DNA of 6,823 nt from Thermoproteota archaeon (GTDB lineage: Archaea; Korarchaeota; Korarchaeia; B14-G2), in assembly GCA_003661385.1 (NCBI GenBank), contig QMWA01000097.1, positions 1 to 6,823 on the forward strand, read 5' to 3'. A program made the position numbers and the translations under genes. How positions within the stretch are numbered: the stretch's first letter is position 1; each line of letters begins with the position of its first letter. Under the pieces are notes generated by a model, which saw only the letters and a list, made by a program, of their open reading frames with translations, searched no databases and had not been told where the DNA came from. Shown here one piece after another: positions 4,299-6,823 of the stretch.

Positions 4299-6823
4299 AT
4301 GAGCCAACATGAGAGGCCTAAATACGTATACAGTTTTGAGGAAGGAAGTGCTGGGATGAAGAGGCTGCTTGGAGGTAAGGGAGCTAACCTAGCTGAGATG
4401 ACTAGGATCGGGGTGCCTGTGCCACCTGGGTTCACCCTAACAACCAAGGCCTGCATAGAGTACATGAGGCGTGGCCGAGAGTTCATAGATGAGATATGGC
4501 CTGAGGTGCTTAAGCACATAAGGAAGCTTGAGGAGAAGACTGGGAGGAAGTTCGGCGGCGTGGAGAGGCCTCTGCTTGTCTCAGTGAGGTCTGGGGCGCC
4601 AGTCAGCATGCCTGGGATGATGGACACAGTGCTGAATGTCGGGCTGAACGATGAGACCGTCAAGGGGCTAGCTAAGCTAGCTGGAGAGAGGTTCGCCTAC
4701 GACAGCTACAGGAGGCTGCTCTCGATGTACGGGAGCATAGTCATGGGCGTGCCCAGAGAGGAGTTCGAGAGACTGCTGGAGGAGAAGAAGAGGAAGTACG
4801 GCGTGAAAGCTGACGCCGAGCTGCCAGCTGAAGCCCTCAGGGAGCTTGTCGAGGAGTACAAGAGGCTGATCAAGGAGAGGACTGGGAGGGAGTTCCCTCA
4901 GGACCCGCTTGAGCAGGTCAAGATGGCAGTTGAGGCTGTATTCAGGTCCTGGAATGGGAGGAGAGCTGTGAAGTACAGGAGGATCCACGGGATCCCAGAC
5001 GACTTGGGGACAGCAGTGAACATAGTCGCCATGGTGTTCGGGAACATGGGCTGGGACTCTGGCACTGGAGTGGCGTTCACAAGGAACCCTGCTACAGGAG
5101 AGAACAGGGTGTATGGGGAGTACCTGCCCAACGCTCAGGGAGAGGATGTCGTAGCTGGGATAAGGACGCCGATGCACATAGATGAGCTCGGGAGAAGACA
5201 CCCGGAGCTATACAAGCAGCTGATCGACGTATGCAGGAGGCTAGAGAGGCACTACAGGGACATGCAGGACATAGAGTTCACAGTAGAGCAGGGGAGGCTC
5301 TGGATCCTGCAGACCAGGACAGGGAAGAGGACCCCCCTGGCTGCTGTCAAGATGGCTGTTGACATGGCTGAGGAGGGGCTGATAACCAGGGAGGAAGCAG
5401 TCCTCAGGGTCTCACCAGAGGATGTCGAGAAGCTGCTACACAAGCAAGTAGACCCTAGTGCCAGGAAGGAGCCCGTAGCCAAGGGGCTCCCTGCCTCACC
5501 TGGAGCAGCAGTAGGCAAGGTCGTCTTCGACTCAGATGAAGCAGAGGAGCTGGGTAAGCGTGAGCCCGTGATCCTAGTGAGGCCAGAGACCACACCTGAG
5601 GACGTAGGCGGGATGGCTGCCTCACAGGGCATACTCACAGCTAGGGGAGGGATGACAAGCCACGCTGCGGTCGTAGCTAGAGGGATGGGCAAGCCCTGCA
5701 TAGTAGGCTGCGAGGCCATCAAAATAGACCTCGAGAAGGAGGAGTTCAGGGTAGGAGACCTCGTGGTCAAGAAGGGGGACTGGATAACCATAGACGGCTC
5801 CACCGGGGAGGTTATGGCAGGCAAGCTCCCCCTGGTAGAGCCTAAGCCGACAGCTGAGCTCGAGAAGCTGCTCAAGTGGGCTGATGAGATCAGGGATCTA
5901 GGCGTTTACGCGAACGCGGACCTCCCAGCTGACATAGCTAAGGCGATCGAGCTGGGAGCTGAGGGCATTGGGCTAGCTAGAACAGAGCACATGTTCCTCG
6001 GAGACAGGCTGCCGATATTTCAGAGGGTGATCCTAGCTGAAACAGAGGAGGAGAGGAGGAGGATACTGATGGAGGAGCTCATGCCACTCCAGAAGGAGGA
6101 CTTCAAGGAGATACTCAGGATAGCAGACGGCAAGAAGACGATAATAAGGCTGCTCGACCCGCCACTACACGAGTTCCTCCCAAACATAAGAGAGCTCCTA
6201 GCTGAGGTCGCTAAGCTGGAAGCCCAGGGCGTAAGGGGAGAGGAGCTGGAGGAGAAGAGGAGGCTGCTCAAGAAGGTCGAGGACCTCTACGAGTTCAACC
6301 CCATGCTAGGCTTCAGAGTGTGTAGGCTAGGCGTAGTCTACCCCGAGATATACGAGGCCCAGATCAGAGCTATACTGGAAGCTGCAGCTGAGCTCAGGAA
6401 GCAGGGGCTGAACCCCAGGCCAGCCATAATGATACCAGGGGTAATCCACAGGAGGGAGCTAGAGGAGCTCAGGAAGCTGGTTGAGAAGGTGGCAGAGGAG
6501 GTCTTCGAGAGAGAAGGCGTCGAAGTAGACTACGAGTATGGCACGATGATAGAGATGCCCAGAGCAGCCCTGACAGCAGACGAGCTAGCTGAGGTAGTAG
6601 ACTTCTTCTCCTTCGGGACAAACGACCTAACCCAGACTGTGCTCGGGATGAGCAGAGACGACGCCGAGAGAAGGTTCCTACACGTCTACATCGAGAAAGG
6701 CATCCTACCAGAGAACCCATTCAAGACGCTAGACATCAAGGGAGTAGGGCAGCTCATGAAGATGGCAGTAGAGAAGAGCAAGAGGGTGAAGCCAACCCTA
6801 GAGATAGGCATATGCGGAGAGCA
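4299..6823 (+). CDS. ppdK: Pyruvate, phosphate dikinase (3' truncated)
   Basis: The enzyme catalyses pyruvate + ATP + phosphate <=> phosphoenolpyruvate + AMP + pyrophosphate in the cytoplasm. It can serve gluconeogenesis or, in reverse, pyrophosphate-linked glycolysis. ATG 4299 is the first in-frame ATG after a TGA at 4278-4280, and the product begins MSQHERPKYVYSFEEG. The frame is unbroken for 841 residues. The N-terminal ATP-grasp domain has LLGGKGANLAEM, R97 in SVRSGAPVSMPGMMDT, E326, Q338 and R340. The swivelling domain has the phosphate-carrying H455 in GGMTSHAAVVARG. The C-terminal PEP/pyruvate barrel has R561 (LARTEHMF), R617 (IIRLLDPP), E752, N775 (SFGTNDLTQT) and C839 in the final GICGE. 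These correspond to the known Clostridium symbiosum residues (R92, H455, R561, R617, E745, N768, C831). About 40 residues should be missing. The ATP-pyrophosphate chemistry and residue pattern separate it from PEP synthase and PTS enzyme I. Confidence 0.97.
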   Translation, partial: MSQHERPKYVYSFEEGSAGMKRLLGGKGANLAEMTRIGVPVPPGFTLTTKACIEYMRRGREFIDEIWPEVLKHIRKLEEKTGRKFGGVERPLLVSVRSGAPVSMPGMMDTVLNVGLNDETVKGLAKLAGERFAYDSYRRLLSMYGSIVMGVPREEFERLLEEKKRKYGVKADAELPAEALRELVEEYKRLIKERTGREFPQDPLEQVKMAVEAVFRSWNGRRAVKYRRIHGIPDDLGTAVNIVAMVFGNMGWDSGTGVAFTRNPATGENRVYGEYLPNAQGEDVVAGIRTPMHIDELGRRHPELYKQLIDVCRRLERHYRDMQDIEFTVEQGRLWILQTRTGKRTPLAAVKMAVDMAEEGLITREEAVLRVSPEDVEKLLHKQVDPSARKEPVAKGLPASPGAAVGKVVFDSDEAEELGKREPVILVRPETTPEDVGGMAASQGILTARGGMTSHAAVVARGMGKPCIVGCEAIKIDLEKEEFRVGDLVVKKGDWITIDGSTGEVMAGKLPLVEPKPTAELEKLLKWADEIRDLGVYANADLPADIAKAIELGAEGIGLARTEHMFLGDRLPIFQRVILAETEEERRRILMEELMPLQKEDFKEILRIADGKKTIIRLLDPPLHEFLPNIRELLAEVAKLEAQGVRGEELEEKRRLLKKVEDLYEFNPMLGFRVCRLGVVYPEIYEAQIRAILEAAAELRKQGLNPRPAIMIPGVIHRRELEELRKLVEKVAEEVFEREGVEVDYEYGTMIEMPRAALTADELAEVVDFFSFGTNDLTQTVLGMSRDDAERRFLHVYIEKGILPENPFKTLDIKGVGQLMKMAVEKSKRVKPTLEIGICGE

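Noticed and set aside
4256-5875. Minus-strand open frames at 4256-4663, 4677-5201, 4898-5131 and 5252-5875
   Set aside because: All are opposite the intact dikinase gene and have low-complexity Ser/Pro/Leu-rich products without recognisable domains; they are shadows of the sense codon bias.
1-6823. CRISPR array, toxin-antitoxin or defence system
   Set aside because: No regularly spaced repeats and no nuclease, toxin or antitoxin gene pair can be seen; the intact genes are ordinary transport and central metabolism.

Overview
The window reads as DNA from a thermophilic archaeon, most likely a member of the Thermoproteota. This is inferred from composition: arginine is almost always AGG or AGA and isoleucine is very often ATA. 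GC is moderately high, genes are tightly packed with GGTGA/AGGTGG-type ribosome binding sites and some non-ATG starts, and the one visible promoter has an archaeal TATA-like box with a short leader. Genus cannot be fixed from this.

Positions 1-3606 hold the downstream part of a carbohridate-uptake (CUT1/MalEFGK-type) ABC transporter operon, all on the plus strand: the C-terminal 255 residues of an extracellular solute-binding protein, two different six-helix permeases, and a MalK/UgpC/MsmK-like ATPase with a C-terminal regulatory/TOBE region. The genes are separated by 12, 0 and 9 bases, so they are very probably one transcript. Its promoter lies left of the window. The binding protein would capture a sugar or oligosaccharide outside the cell, the permeases form the channel and the ATPase dimer powers it; the substrate cannot be read from sequence.

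Positions 3607-4298 (692 bases) contain no intact gene of convincing quality. Two relics are visible: a frame-broken remnant resembling the C-terminal end of an IS605-type TnpB/OrfB protein (about 3688-3950), and a short orphan reading frame with coiled-coil character (3984-4190). A diverged 24-base repeat sits near both ends of this interval (3657-3680 and 4240-4263). The right copy overlaps the promoter of the next gene, where two perfect 10-bp palindromes flank the TATA-like box.

Positions 4299-6823 encode pyruvate, phosphate dikinase, cut by the window end just after its catalytic cysteine. All expected catalytic residues are present. The enzyme interconverts pyruvate and phosphoenolpyruvate, at the junction of glycolysis and gluconeogenesis. 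Its own promoter and the intervening relics argue that it is a transcription unit separate from the sugar transporter, although both belong to carbohydrate metabolism.

I see no CRISPR array, tRNA, rRNA or defence system, and no evidence for an undescribed multi-gene system. The most interesting material is in the 3607-4298 interval.
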